DNA from: an uncultured Muribaculaceae bacterium
Lineage (GTDB): Bacteria; Bacteroidota; Bacteroidia; Bacteroidales; Muribaculaceae
Assembly (NCBI GenBank): GCA_910579035.1
Contig: CAJTSR010000009.1
Location: 40,770 to 104,769, forward strand
Direction of reading: 5' to 3'
DNA: 64,000 nucleotides
How positions within the stretch are numbered: the first letter of the stretch is position 1; each line of letters begins with the position of its first letter. The position numbers and the translations under genes were made by a program. Shown here in pieces: positions 15,102 through 24,339 of this stretch. The notes under the pieces are model-generated. The model was not told where the DNA came from. It made no database searches and worked only from the letters and a program-made list of their open reading frames with translations.

Positions 15102-16130
15102 TCAAGAAATATTGCGGACGCGCTTCTCCCATTCCCACGACGAGCGCAGGGTATCGTCGAGGTCGCGCTCGGCCTTCCAGCCCAGCACCTCGTTGGCAAG
15201 CGTGGTATCGGCCCATACGGCAGGCACGTCGCCGGCGCGGCGTTCCACCATCTTGTAGTTGAGCTTGAGGCCGTTGGCTTTCTCGAAGCGCGTAATCAGG
15301 TCGAGCACCGACACAGGATTGCCCGTGCCAACGTTGAATATCTCGTAGCGCTGCTCCATCTTGCCGGAAGTCATTCGCGCAACGGCTGCCACATGTGCCT
15401 TCGCAAGGTCGTTGACATCGATATAGTCGCGCAGGCAGGTGCCGTCGGGAGTGTCGTAGTCGCTGCCGAACACCGACAGGCATTCGCGTATGCCGGCGGC
15501 GGTCTGCGTGATGAAAGGAACCAGATTGTTGGGCACTCCGCGCGGAAGTTCGCCGATAAGGGCCGACTGGTGCGCGCCTATCGGGTTGAAGTAGCGCAAG
15601 GCGATGCCACGCATGCCCTCGTACGCACGGCAGCAGTCGTGGAGTATGTCTTCGGCAATCTGCTTGGTGTTGCCGTAGGGCGAGGTAGCCGGCTGGCGGG
15701 GAGTCTGCTCGGTGACAGGGAGCTGCTCGGCATCGCCGTACACCGTGGCCGACGAGGAAAACAGCACGTTCGGACGACCGTATTCCTTCATCATCTCCAG
15801 AATGTTCATATACGATACCAGATTGTTCTGATAGTATTTCAACGGCTCGCTCATAGACTCGCCAACAGCCTTATAGGCGGCGAAGTGTATGACGGTGTTG
15901 AACTGATGGCGCTCGAAAACACCACGGAGGGCTTCCTTGTCGCAGGTGTCAACTTCTTCCAAACAAACCTTGCGACCCACAATTTTCTCCACTCCTTCGA
16001 CAGCCGCAGGCTCCGAATTGGAGAAATTGTCGATAATCACTACATCATATCCGGCCTCGATAAGCGCTACCGCCGTGTGGGTGCCGATATATCCGGCTCC
16101 GCCGGACACCAATACAGTTTCTTTCATCAT
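15102..16130 (-). CDS. galE: UDP-glucose 4-epimerase
   Basis: This is a 342-residue short-chain dehydrogenase-type epimerase. The NAD-binding GGAGYIGTHT is at the N-terminus, with SSSATVYGD and the YGNTK catalytic YxxxK further on. The frame runs upstream to 16199, but those codons read into the 335-bp element (16139-16473). I therefore take the ATG at 16130 (or the adjacent one at 16127). The insertion of that element has left only 8 bp between element and start codon, so the galE ribosome entry site is partly element sequence. Confidence 0.95.
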   Translation of the reverse strand: MMKETVLVSGGAGYIGTHTAVALIEAGYDVVIIDNFSNSEPAAVEGVEKIVGRKVCLEEVDTCDKEALRGVFERHQFNTVIHFAAYKAVGESMSEPLKYYQNNLVSYMNILEMMKEYGRPNVLFSSSATVYGDAEQLPVTEQTPRQPATSPYGNTKQIAEDILHDCCRAYEGMRGIALRYFNPIGAHQSALIGELPRGVPNNLVPFITQTAAGIRECLSVFGSDYDTPDGTCLRDYIDVNDLAKAHVAAVARMTSGKMEQRYEIFNVGTGNPVSVLDLITRFEKANGLKLNYKMVERRAGDVPAVWADTTLANEVLGWKAERDLDDTLRSSWEWEKRVRNIS

Positions 16131-16138
16131 TATTTCAA

Positions 16139-16473
16139 GAGGGTGTTTAATAATATCTGTTAAAGCACAGGTTGGTGTATTTTTGTTTAAACTGTTCATT
16201 ATGAAGAGGGAGCATAGCGGTTGCTATGTGACCGATGAGTAATGGGCAGTTTAACAAAAAGACGCCAAGACAGCACTATTGTTAAATTTGCCCTTGACCG
16301 AATCATCAAATAATATCTGCCAAGGCGGCATCAAAGGCTTCGCCTCCAAAAATTTTGAGTGTCTTTATCCCTTCGCTTCAGTCACATAGCAACCGCTATG
16401 CTCCTTCAGCTCAGGCATAAATCCATCTCAAACTTTCTGGCCTGTGCTTAAACAGATATTATCAAACACCCTC
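16139..16473 (-). mobile_element. MITE-like 335-bp non-coding element, copy 1
   Basis: The ends are inverted repeats of about 32 bp beginning GAGGGTGTTTAATAATATC. Inside are two mirror-placed hairpins built on CATAGCGGTTGCTATG (near 16214 and 16385). No open reading frame of useful length is present. Copy 2 at 17927-18262 is its reverse complement with high identity over the full length. It lies between galK and galE, so the gal transcript must run through it. Matching flank duplications are not evident for this copy. Confidence 0.75.
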
Positions 16474-16500
16474 TTCATATATACTCAATCTCGAATATTG

Positions 16501-16541
16501 AGCAGAGCCCGGAAGATGGCTCCCGGACTCTGCTTGTTTTT
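16501..16541. terminator. Hairpin directly after galK
   Basis: A 12-bp stem with one mismatch (16501-16512 against 16523-16534) is followed by TGTTTTT on the plus strand. On the galK (minus) strand there is no T tract, so it would at most weaken or protect the galK transcript rather than end it. Confidence 0.4.
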
Positions 16542-17691
16542 AACGGTCGGCTTCGGCAACCTTGCGGGCGCCGTCGCTTATAATCACCTCGTAAATCTTC
16601 GGTTCGTGGCCGTACTTCTCGTTGAAGCGTGCCTTGGCTGTGGCTATGAAGTCGGCCATAAGCTCGTCCTTCACCAAGTTGATGGTGCAGCCGCCGAAGC
16701 CGCCGCCCATTATGCGCGAACCGGTAACACCGCATTCGCGGGCTATGTCGTTGAGGAAGTCAAGCTCCTCGCAGCTCACCTCGTAGTCTTTCGACAGACC
16801 GTCGTGGGTGGCATACATGCACTTGCCCACTGTTTCATAATCGCCGGCCACGAGAGCGTCGCAAACGGCAAGCACGCGGTCTTTTTCCTCTATCACGAAC
16901 TTGGCGCGGAAGAAATCCTCGGCAGTGATGTCGCTCTTCACCGATTCGAGCATCTCCATAGTGGCGTCACGCAGAGTTTCGATACCGAGGCGCTTTGCCA
17001 CGCGTTCGCACGAGGCGCGGCGCTTGTTGTAGGGCGAATCGGCCAGTTCGTGCTTCACCACCGAGTCAACAAGCACCAGGGTGTGGCCCTTGGGGTCGAA
17101 AGGATAGTATTCATATTCCATCGAGCGGCAGTCGAGGCGCATCAGATGGTCTTTCTTGCCGAACACGCTGGCAAACTGGTCCATTATTCCGCAGTTCACG
17201 CCGCAGTAGTTGTGCTCGGTGCTTTGGCCGATACGGGCAAGCTCGAACTTGTCGATGCCGTTGCCGTTGAACATATCGTTGACAGCGAAAGCAAAGCAGG
17301 ATTCGAGTGCGGCCGACGAGCTGAGGCCGGCGCCAAGAGGCACGTTGCCGGCAAACACGGCGTCGAAGCCCTCGACCTTGCCGCCACGCTTAAGCACCTC
17401 GCGGCACACGCCGAATATATAGCGCGCCCACGACTGCGACGGTGCGTCACCCTCGGTGAGGCCAAACTCGGCGTAATCATCTATATCTATAGAAAAGACA
17501 CGAACTTTCTCGCTGCCGTTGGCGCGGATCTCGGCCATTATCACCTTGTCGATAGCGCCGGGGAACACGAAGCCGCCGTTATAGTCGGTATGCTCGCCTA
17601 TGAGGTTGACACGTCCGGCAGAGGCATACACAGCGCCGTGACCTCCGAAGCGAGCCTCGAAAGTTTCGTTTATTTTTTTCTGTAATTCCAT
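16540..17691 (-). CDS. galK: Galactokinase
   Basis: This 383-residue GHMP kinase phosphorylates galactose at C1. The galactose signature GRVNLIGEHTDYNGG is near residues 27-41. The ATP loop PLGAGLSSSAALE and the late GGGFGGCTINL are intact. It is the first gene of the operon, with its own promoter at 17733-17763. Inverted copies of a 335-bp element lie on both sides of the gene, 66 bp downstream and 235 bp upstream. Confidence 0.96.
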   Translation of the reverse strand: MELQKKINETFEARFGGHGAVYASAGRVNLIGEHTDYNGGFVFPGAIDKVIMAEIRANGSEKVRVFSIDIDDYAEFGLTEGDAPSQSWARYIFGVCREVLKRGGKVEGFDAVFAGNVPLGAGLSSSAALESCFAFAVNDMFNGNGIDKFELARIGQSTEHNYCGVNCGIMDQFASVFGKKDHLMRLDCRSMEYEYYPFDPKGHTLVLVDSVVKHELADSPYNKRRASCERVAKRLGIETLRDATMEMLESVKSDITAEDFFRAKFVIEEKDRVLAVCDALVAGDYETVGKCMYATHDGLSKDYEVSCEELDFLNDIARECGVTGSRIMGGGFGGCTINLVKDELMADFIATAKARFNEKYGHEPKIYEVIISDGARKVAEADR

Positions 17692-17732
17692 GGTTATTGA
17701 GATATTTTAGAGTTAGTCCTGGTTACGTACCG

Positions 17733-17763
17733 CAAAGTTAACTATCTGCGCCCGATTTTGCAA
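17733..17763 (-). promoter_or_regulatory. Promoter of the galactose operon
   Basis: On the minus strand TTGC (17763-17760) and TAACTTTG (17740-17733) are 19 bp apart, the usual Bacteroidetes spacing. The start would be near 17725, giving a leader of about 34 nt before galK. Confidence 0.7.
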
Positions 17764-17910
17764 CCCCGCCGCCGCCACGCCTACCCTATTTGAACGATAT
17801 GCGGCCTTTTTTGACCGATATTTGCCCCGCCTGCCCGGCCATCGCTCCTTCCCGCAGAGATACAAGCATATAAAAATCAAAAGACAAACCCGACTTTACG
17901 GTTTTATCCT

Positions 17911-17918
17911 TACCTTTG
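17911..17918 (+). promoter_or_regulatory. -7 box directly in front of element copy 2
   Basis: TACCTTTG matches TAnnTTTG on the plus strand. The predicted start (about 17925-17927) coincides with the first base of the element. No such box is seen in the 65 bp between the element and the helicase gene, so this is the best candidate for the helicase promoter. The -33 region is poor. Confidence 0.45.
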
Positions 17919-17926
17919 CAGTATAA

Positions 17927-18262
17927 GAGGGTGTTTCATAATATCTGTTAAAGCGCAGGCCAAAAAGTTTGAGATGGGTTTATACCTGAGCCGAAGGAGC
18001 ATAGCGGTGGCTATGTGACTGAGGAGAAGGGATAAAGACACTCAAAATTTTTGGAGGCGAAGCCTTTGATGCCGCCCCGGCAGGTATTATACGATGATGT
18101 CGTTCGAGAGAGTATTTAACAATAGTGCGTTCTTGGCGTCTTTTTGTTAACCTGCCCATTACTCATCGGTCACATAGCTACCGCTATGCTCCCTCTTCTT
18201 AATGAACAGTTTAAACAAAAATACACCAACCTGTGCTTTAACAGATATCATGAAACACCCTC
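17927..18262 (+). mobile_element. MITE-like 336-bp non-coding element, copy 2 (inverted relative to copy 1)
   Basis: It has the same terminal inverted repeats and paired CATAGCGGTGGCTATG-type hairpins as copy 1, in the opposite orientation. It is flanked by TAA on both sides, which may be a 3-bp target duplication. It sits between the -7 box at 17911 and the helicase gene start at 18328. No transposase is encoded, so movement would need one supplied from elsewhere. Confidence 0.75.
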
Positions 18263-18327
18263 TAAAATCACCTGAGAAAAACAAGGTCGCCATTCAAATC
18301 ACAGAACCATTTTAGCGTATTGAATAT

Positions 18328-21300
18328 ATGTCAATATGGAGCAAGCTCATAAATTTTAATAAAAGCGGGAATCAAAACAACGTTGCCGAAAATGCTGCAG
18401 CCGCGCCACGCAGCATCCCCGATTATGCCATAATCGATATCGAGGTAGGCATAAGCGACAAGAGAATCCACGACATAGGAGCACTGAAACATAATGGATC
18501 TGTATTCCACAAGGCTTCAAAAGAAGAGCTGTTCGCTTTCTTAAACGACGTAGACTATATCTGCGGCCACAATATCATTCACCACGACGCCAAGTACCTC
18601 TTCTCCGACAAGGAATGCCGCCAGACTTTGGTTGACACCCTTTATGTTTCGCCCTTGCTGTTCCCCGAGCGGCCATACCACAAGCTTGTGAAAGACGACA
18701 AACTGCTTTCCGAACAGCTGAACAATCCCGTCAACGACTGCAGGAAGGCGAACGACCTGTTGCTCGACGAAATCGCCCGGTGGGAATCATTGCCGAGGGA
18801 GAAACGCCTGATATTCGCCTCCCTGCTTAGGGGCAAGGCGGAGTTTGAAGGCTTCCTGAGCATGGTGAATGCAGAATATCTCGACGAGGGTCTGCCGGAA
18901 TCCATAGCCGGGCTTTACGACGGCAAAATCTGCCGGAATGCCGACCTCGCTATGCTCATCGACCGATATCCATGCGGACTGGCCTACGCCTTAGCTTTGG
19001 TCGACACCACCGATTACCGCTCTATCACCCCCGGCTGGGTGCTTCACACCTATCCCGAAGTAGAATTTATAGTCAAACTCCTGCGCCATACCAATTGCCA
19101 TAGCTGCGACTATTGCAACACACAGTTGGACGTGCTGCACAACTTAAAAGCATTCTTCGGATACGACCGCTTCCGCACATACGACGGCCAGCCACTGCAA
19201 GAGCAAGCAGCCAAAGCCGCCGTCAGCGGCAAATCACTGCTCGCAATATTCCCTACCGGCGGCGGCAAGTCGCTCACATTTCAGCTACCGGCATTCATGG
19301 CCGGACGCTCCGTCCACGGGCTCACGGTTGTCATCTCCCCCTTGCAGTCCCTCATGAAGGACCAGATCGACAACCTCGCCGACCGGGGCATCACAGAGGC
19401 CGTGACAATAAACGGAATGCTGGACCCTATCACAAGGTCGCTGTCCATACAGCGGGTACAAGACGGCGAAGCCTCTCTGCTATACATATCCCCCGAAATG
19501 CTTCGGTCAAAAACCATCGAGAGAATATTGACAGCACGCCACGTTGTAAGGTTTGTAATCGACGAGGCTCATTGCTTTTCTTCGTGGGGGCAGGATTTCA
19601 GGGTCGACTATCTGTACATCGGTAAATTTATACAAAAATACCAACAGCGGAAAAAATGCAAAAACCCGATACCGGTGTCCTGCTTCACAGCTACGGCAAA
19701 ACAGAAAGTGATACAGGATATCTGCGACTATTTCAAGCAAACCCTGGACTTAGACTTGGAGCTATTCGCATCGACGGCATCGAGAACCAACCTGCAATAT
19801 TCCGTAATACACGCCGAGAGCGACAACGACAAATATTCAAAACTCAGGAATCTCATAGCGGAATCCAACTGCCCGACAATCGTCTACGTTTCCCGCACAA
19901 AACGCACAAAGGAACTGGCCGCGCAGCTGACACGCGACGGCTACAAAGCACTCCCTTTCAACGGCAAAATGGATTCTGATGAGAAAATCACCAACCAGAA
20001 TGCCTTTATGACCGACGCTGTGCGCATTATCGTGGCCACGTCGGCATTCGGCATGGGAGTCGACAAGAAAGATGTCGGCATGGTGATACATTACGACATA
20101 TCGGATTCTCTGGAGAACTATGTACAGGAAGCAGGGCGCGCCGGTCGCGACCCGGAGCTAAACGCCCGTTGCTATGTTCTGTACAGCGACAACGACTTGG
20201 ACAAGCATTTTATACTGCTCAACCAGACCAAGCTCAGCATCAGCGAGATACAGCAGGTATGGAAGGCTGTCAAGGACCTTACCCGGCAGCGCATGAGGGT
20301 CAACTGCTCGGCGCTGGAAATCGCCCGTCAGGCAGGCTGGGATGATTCGGTATCCGACATCGAAACCCGCGTGCGCACAGCCTTGGCCGCCTTGGAGCAA
20401 GGCGGATACCTTGTAAGAGGCAACAACGTGCCACACGTGTATGCCACCGGCATCACCGTCAAGAACATGGACGAGGCGAGAACCCGCATATCGGCATCGC
20501 TCCTGTTCGACAGCGACGATATCGAAAAGGCTGTCCGCGTAATCAAATCACTGATATCACAAAAACACATAGCCAAAGCCCAGAATTCAGATGCGGAATC
20601 CCGTATCGACTATCTGGCCGACATCTTGGGGCTGAGCAAGAGAGAGGTCATATCAGTAGTGGAGCGCATGCGGCAGGAAGGCATCTTGGCCGACAGCAAA
20701 GACATATCGGCTTATCTGCTGGACGCAGGCAATTCTGAACGAAAATCGCAAATGCTCCTCGAGCGTTTTGCAAAACTCGAGCAATACGTCCTGAGCCATA
20801 TTCCAGAAGAGTCGCTCCGAATATCGTACAAGCAACTGAATGAAAATGCCGTCAACGACGGCATAGGCACGTCAAAGGAAAAAGACCTCCGCACCCTGCT
20901 CTACTTCCTCACAGTCAAGGGTTATACCCGCAAGAAGGAAGACGCGGCCCGCAATCTTGTGATAAGTCGCCAGACCGACTTGGAATCTACCATAAGGCGC
21001 TTTGAGAAACGACTGGAAATAAGCCGTTTCGCCGTGGAATGGCTGTACAAGTTAGCCTCGGACACCGAAAAAGAAGGCGCGCCCGGCCAGGCCATACAAT
21101 TCTCAGTGATTGAGCTTCTGAACAAAATAAAGTCAAGCACCCGGTCACTTTTCGGCGGCCTCGACGACATTCAGCTTGAAGATGTGGAAGAAGCGCTCCT
21201 GTACCTGTCGAAAATCGGAGCGCTGAAGCTCGAAGGCGGATTTCTCGTACTTTACAACGCGATGGATATTCGACGGATAAAGGACAACAAGTCAAGATAC

Positions 21301-23208
21301 AAGCTGGACGACTACCGCCTGCTCGACGAATTTTACAAACTGAAAATCCAGCAAGTGCATATTGTCGGCGAATATGCCAATCTGATGGTGGAGGATTATG
21401 ATGCCGCCCTGCAGTATGTTCAGGACTATTTTCAGATGGACTACAAGAAGTTTGTAGCTAAATACTTCAAAGGGAGCAGGGCAAGCGAGATACAGCGCAA
21501 CCTGACGCCGAATAAATACAATCAACTGTTCGGGCGCTTATCAGCCCGCCAGATGGATATCATATCCGACAAGGATTCGCGCTGCATAGTGGTCGGAGCC
21601 GGGCCCGGCAGTGGCAAAACACGTGTCTTAGTCCACAAACTGGCCTCGCTCCTGCTCCTTGAAGATGTCAAGCACGAACAACTCCTGATGCTCACATTCT
21701 CAAGAGCCGCAGCCACGGAATTCAAGCAACGCCTTATGGAACTGATCGGCAACGCCGCCCATTTTGTCGAAATAAAAACATTCCACTCGTATTGCTTCGA
21801 CCTCTTGGGGCGAATCGGAAATCTCGAAGAGTCCAAAAACGTAGTTGCCAAAGCAGCCGAGATGATATGCCAACGGGAAGTGGAGCCTAACAGAATAGGC
21901 AAGACAGTGCTTGTAATAGACGAAGCGCAGGACATGGGAGCTGAAGAATACGCTCTTGTCAAGGCCCTGATGGATCACAACGAGGAAATGCGCGTGATTG
22001 CCGTGGGAGATGACGACCAGAACATATACGAGTTCCGAGGCTCCGATTCAGGCCATATGTACAGTCTGGCTCAGGAGAACGGAAGCACCTTCGTGGAAAT
22101 GACCGAAAACTACCGCAGCGCGCGCATACCGGTGGTGTTTGCCAACGCTTTTCTGAAAAAGATTGACAACCGCATAAAAAGCATGCCCATCATATCCATG
22201 AGCAACGATGAAGGCCTCGTCGAAGTGACACACCATCAATCGCAATACATATATGCGCCTCTTGTCGAGAACTTGCTCAGCCATAGGACCAAGGGCATCT
22301 CGGGCGTGCTGACCCAGACAAACGAAGAGGCTGCCATACTGATGGCTCTCCTTCGAAAACAGGGCGTAAGCTGCAAACTGATACAGTCGATGGACGGTCT
22401 GCGCTTCTGGAACATAGCCGAAATGAGGTATTTCATGAAGTATGTAGACAAGCGGATAAAAACACCTCTGATTACCGAAGAGTTATGGAACGAGGCAAAG
22501 CAGTCCACATACTCCGCTTATACCGGAAGCCGGAGTCTGGCGTATGTGAAGCGTTGCATCGAGCAGTTTGAACAAACCAATAGCGTGAAATACCTGAGCG
22601 ACTTCAAAGAGTTCGTGTTTGAGTCCTCCGTGGAGGACTTCTGCGATGTGTCGGGAAGCGACATCGTGATATCGACCATACACAAGGCCAAGGGCAGGGA
22701 ATTTGACGACGTGTACATGCTCATATCCGGCAGCTACGCAAAAGACGCCAATCTGTTGCGCCGATATTACGTAGGAATGACACGGGCGAAAAAACGACTG
22801 TTCATACACACCAACAGCAACTTATTCAATAATTTAAACGGAGCAAGGTATTTCACAGACCAACGGCAGCCCGGCATGCCTGAAGAAATCATGCTCCAGC
22901 TATCTCACAAAGATGTCTTCTTAGGCTTTTTCAAAGGCCGCAAGCAAGACGTGCTCGCACTGAAAGGCGGCGATGCCTTGACTTACAGCGATTTTCACCT
23001 TTACAACTTATCTGGAACACCTGTGGCAAAGCTGTCGATGAAAATGCAGGCCACATTATCCCAGTGGGAAGAACGAGGCTATAAGGTGAAATCAGCATAC
23101 GCGCGGTTCGTCGTGGCATGGAAGCCAAAAGATGCTCCAAAAGACGAAGCGGAAACAGCCGTGCTTTTAGCCGATTTGGTGCTTTCCTCGCAAGGAAACG
23201 ACGCCTGA
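18328..23208 (+). CDS. Exonuclease / RecQ helicase / UvrD-Rep helicase fusion protein
   Basis: This 1626-residue protein has three catalytic parts. Residues 33-150 resemble a DEDD (DnaQ-type) 3'-5' exonuclease: AIIDIEV (D37, E39), GHNIIHHDAKYL (D87) and a later NDCRKANDLL. Residues about 270-640 are a RecQ-type helicase with FGYDRFR (motif 0), IFPTGGGKS (near 309), VIDEAHCFSSWGQDFR (near 410) and YVQEAGRAGRD. Residues about 1080-1500 are a UvrD/Rep SF1 helicase with GAGPGSGKT, LVIDEAQDMG, VGDDDQNIYEFRG, STIHKAKGREFDDV and YVGMTRAKKR. A small cysteine group CHSCDYC precedes the RecQ part. All three active sites look intact. The gene stands alone. Repair or defence is plausible; neither is shown. 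Confidence 0.9.
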   Translation: MSIWSKLINFNKSGNQNNVAENAAAAPRSIPDYAIIDIEVGISDKRIHDIGALKHNGSVFHKASKEELFAFLNDVDYICGHNIIHHDAKYLFSDKECRQTLVDTLYVSPLLFPERPYHKLVKDDKLLSEQLNNPVNDCRKANDLLLDEIARWESLPREKRLIFASLLRGKAEFEGFLSMVNAEYLDEGLPESIAGLYDGKICRNADLAMLIDRYPCGLAYALALVDTTDYRSITPGWVLHTYPEVEFIVKLLRHTNCHSCDYCNTQLDVLHNLKAFFGYDRFRTYDGQPLQEQAAKAAVSGKSLLAIFPTGGGKSLTFQLPAFMAGRSVHGLTVVISPLQSLMKDQIDNLADRGITEAVTINGMLDPITRSLSIQRVQDGEASLLYISPEMLRSKTIERILTARHVVRFVIDEAHCFSSWGQDFRVDYLYIGKFIQKYQQRKKCKNPIPVSCFTATAKQKVIQDICDYFKQTLDLDLELFASTASRTNLQYSVIHAESDNDKYSKLRNLIAESNCPTIVYVSRTKRTKELAAQLTRDGYKALPFNGKMDSDEKITNQNAFMTDAVRIIVATSAFGMGVDKKDVGMVIHYDISDSLENYVQEAGRAGRDPELNARCYVLYSDNDLDKHFILLNQTKLSISEIQQVWKAVKDLTRQRMRVNCSALEIARQAGWDDSVSDIETRVRTALAALEQGGYLVRGNNVPHVYATGITVKNMDEARTRISASLLFDSDDIEKAVRVIKSLISQKHIAKAQNSDAESRIDYLADILGLSKREVISVVERMRQEGILADSKDISAYLLDAGNSERKSQMLLERFAKLEQYVLSHIPEESLRISYKQLNENAVNDGIGTSKEKDLRTLLYFLTVKGYTRKKEDAARNLVISRQTDLESTIRRFEKRLEISRFAVEWLYKLASDTEKEGAPGQAIQFSVIELLNKIKSSTRSLFGGLDDIQLEDVEEALLYLSKIGALKLEGGFLVLYNAMDIRRIKDNKSRYKLDDYRLLDEFYKLKIQQVHIVGEYANLMVEDYDAALQYVQDYFQMDYKKFVAKYFKGSRASEIQRNLTPNKYNQLFGRLSARQMDIISDKDSRCIVVGAGPGSGKTRVLVHKLASLLLLEDVKHEQLLMLTFSRAAATEFKQRLMELIGNAAHFVEIKTFHSYCFDLLGRIGNLEESKNVVAKAAEMICQREVEPNRIGKTVLVIDEAQDMGAEEYALVKALMDHNEEMRVIAVGDDDQNIYEFRGSDSGHMYSLAQENGSTFVEMTENYRSARIPVVFANAFLKKIDNRIKSMPIISMSNDEGLVEVTHHQSQYIYAPLVENLLSHRTKGISGVLTQTNEEAAILMALLRKQGVSCKLIQSMDGLRFWNIAEMRYFMKYVDKRIKTPLITEELWNEAKQSTYSAYTGSRSLAYVKRCIEQFEQTNSVKYLSDFKEFVFESSVEDFCDVSGSDIVISTIHKAKGREFDDVYMLISGSYAKDANLLRRYYVGMTRAKKRLFIHTNSNLFNNLNGARYFTDQRQPGMPEEIMLQLSHKDVFLGFFKGRKQDVLALKGGDALTYSDFHLYNLSGTPVAKLSMKMQATLSQWEERGYKVKSAYARFVVAWKPKDAPKDEAETAVLLADLVLSSQGNDA

Positions 23209-23230
23209 AAAAAATTTTAGAGCCTGATTC

Positions 23231-23261
23231 TTGCACGGAGGCTCAAAAATATATAACTTTG
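23231..23261 (+). promoter_or_regulatory. Promoter of tRNA-Gly
   Basis: TTGC (23231-23234) and TAACTTTG (23254-23261) are spaced by 19 bp. The start would be near 23268, shortly before the tRNA at 23283. Confidence 0.75.
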
Positions 23262-23282
23262 CCCGCACAAATCGTCAGATAC

Positions 23283-23355
23283 GCGAAAGTAGCTCAGTTG
23301 GTAGAGCATCAGCTTCCCAAGCTGAGGGTCGCGGGTTCGAGTCCCGTTTTTCGCT
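23283..23355 (+). tRNA. tRNA-Gly (anticodon CCC)
   Basis: The acceptor GCGAAAG pairs with TTTTCGC through one G-T pair. The anticodon arm TCAGC-TTCCCAA-GCTGA gives anticodon CCC. The T arm is GCGGG-TTCGAGT-CCCGT. The 3' CCA is not encoded. Promoter and terminator flank it, so it is an isolated tRNA gene. Confidence 0.93.
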
Positions 23356-23364
23356 CTCGCAAAC

Positions 23365-23412
23365 CCTTCGGAACAAGCCCGTGCGGCAAATTCCGAAGGT
23401 TTTTTATTTTTT
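23365..23412 (+). terminator. Terminator after tRNA-Gly
   Basis: CCTTCGGAA (23365-23373) pairs with TTCCGAAGG (23391-23399), followed by a long T-rich run. Confidence 0.8.
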
Positions 23413-23480
23413 TCACACAAGGCGGTGCAAGATTCTCATAAATCACGATTTAATGGAATAGAACCATCAAAAACCGCACA

Positions 23481-24212
23481 ATGAGAAAAATAAACGCATT
23501 TATCGCCACATTGGCCGTCTGCGCCATCACGCCATCGATGCAGTCCTGCCTCAACGATGGCGACTCCGACGACCTGCGACGCCCCACTGCCCTGGTAACG
23601 GTATGCCCCGACGACGACGGCAGTTTCACCATGAACCTCGACAATTCGACGGTGCTCGTGCCTACCAATCTCAAAACATCGCCTTTCGGCAAGAAGGAAG
23701 TACGTGCACTGGTAAACTACACCGACGACCCCAAAGGCCGCGCCACCACGCAGAACGTGTACGTCAACTGGATCGACAGCATACGCACCAAGATGCCCGA
23801 GCCGACCCTTGGCGAGGAAAACGACAAAATATACGGCAACGACCCCGTTGAAATAGTGCGCGACTGGGTGACAATCGCCGAGGACGGCTATCTCACAATG
23901 CGGGTGCGCACCGTATGGGGACAGTCCGGCACACCCCACGTGCTCAGCCTGCTCACAGGCACCAACCCCGACAACCCCTACGAGCTGGAGCTGCGCCACA
24001 ATGCCAAGGGAGATCTATACGGCGATTTCGGCGACGCACTGATAGCCTTCAATCTCAACGGACTGCCGCGCAACGACAACGACGAGCCAACCATAACGCT
24101 GAAATGGAAATCGTTCTCCGGTGAAAAAGAACTCGAATTCGACATCAAACTCCGACCCGAGGCGCCCGCAAGCGCCCTCTCGGCTCCGCTGCCCTTCAGG
24201 GCTATCGAATAA
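23481..24212 (+). CDS. NigD-like lipoprotein
   Basis: The 243-residue protein has a lipoprotein signal ending in MQSC (C23). The layout of a short N-terminal beta domain and a longer C-terminal beta domain, with YTDDPKG and YVNWIDSI, fits the NigD-like family of Bacteroidetes. NigD proteins were first noted near bacteriocin-type loci, but the family is broad and the function is not defined. It is probably anchored in the outer membrane. The following hairpins at 24340-24389 separate it from the sigma factor gene. Confidence 0.8.
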   Translation: MRKINAFIATLAVCAITPSMQSCLNDGDSDDLRRPTALVTVCPDDDGSFTMNLDNSTVLVPTNLKTSPFGKKEVRALVNYTDDPKGRATTQNVYVNWIDSIRTKMPEPTLGEENDKIYGNDPVEIVRDWVTIAEDGYLTMRVRTVWGQSGTPHVLSLLTGTNPDNPYELELRHNAKGDLYGDFGDALIAFNLNGLPRNDNDEPTITLKWKSFSGEKELEFDIKLRPEAPASALSAPLPFRAIE

Positions 24213-24339
24213 ACCGATAAAAAAGCACACCGTCCGCGCAATATTTTCGCAAAACACGGTTTAACATATAGGCGGGTAGGCGGGACAATCTACAGCCACA
24301 TCAATTTGCGTTCAAAGACATTATAGTGAAACAACCCCG

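Noticed and set aside
14061..16163. A 700-codon open frame on the plus strand
   Set aside because: It is antisense to galM and galE, whose motifs are intact. Long antisense frames are common in this codon usage and its translation resembles no protein.
16444..17685. A 413-codon open frame opposite galK
   Set aside because: It is a shadow of galK, which is complete with all GHMP kinase motifs.
18328..23208. Part of a multi-gene defence island
   Set aside because: Neighbours are a galactose operon, a tRNA and a NigD lipoprotein. No restriction, toxin or other defence genes lie next to it.
23118..23461. Small open frames over the tRNA-Gly region
   Set aside because: They run through the tRNA and its terminator and have no conserved features.
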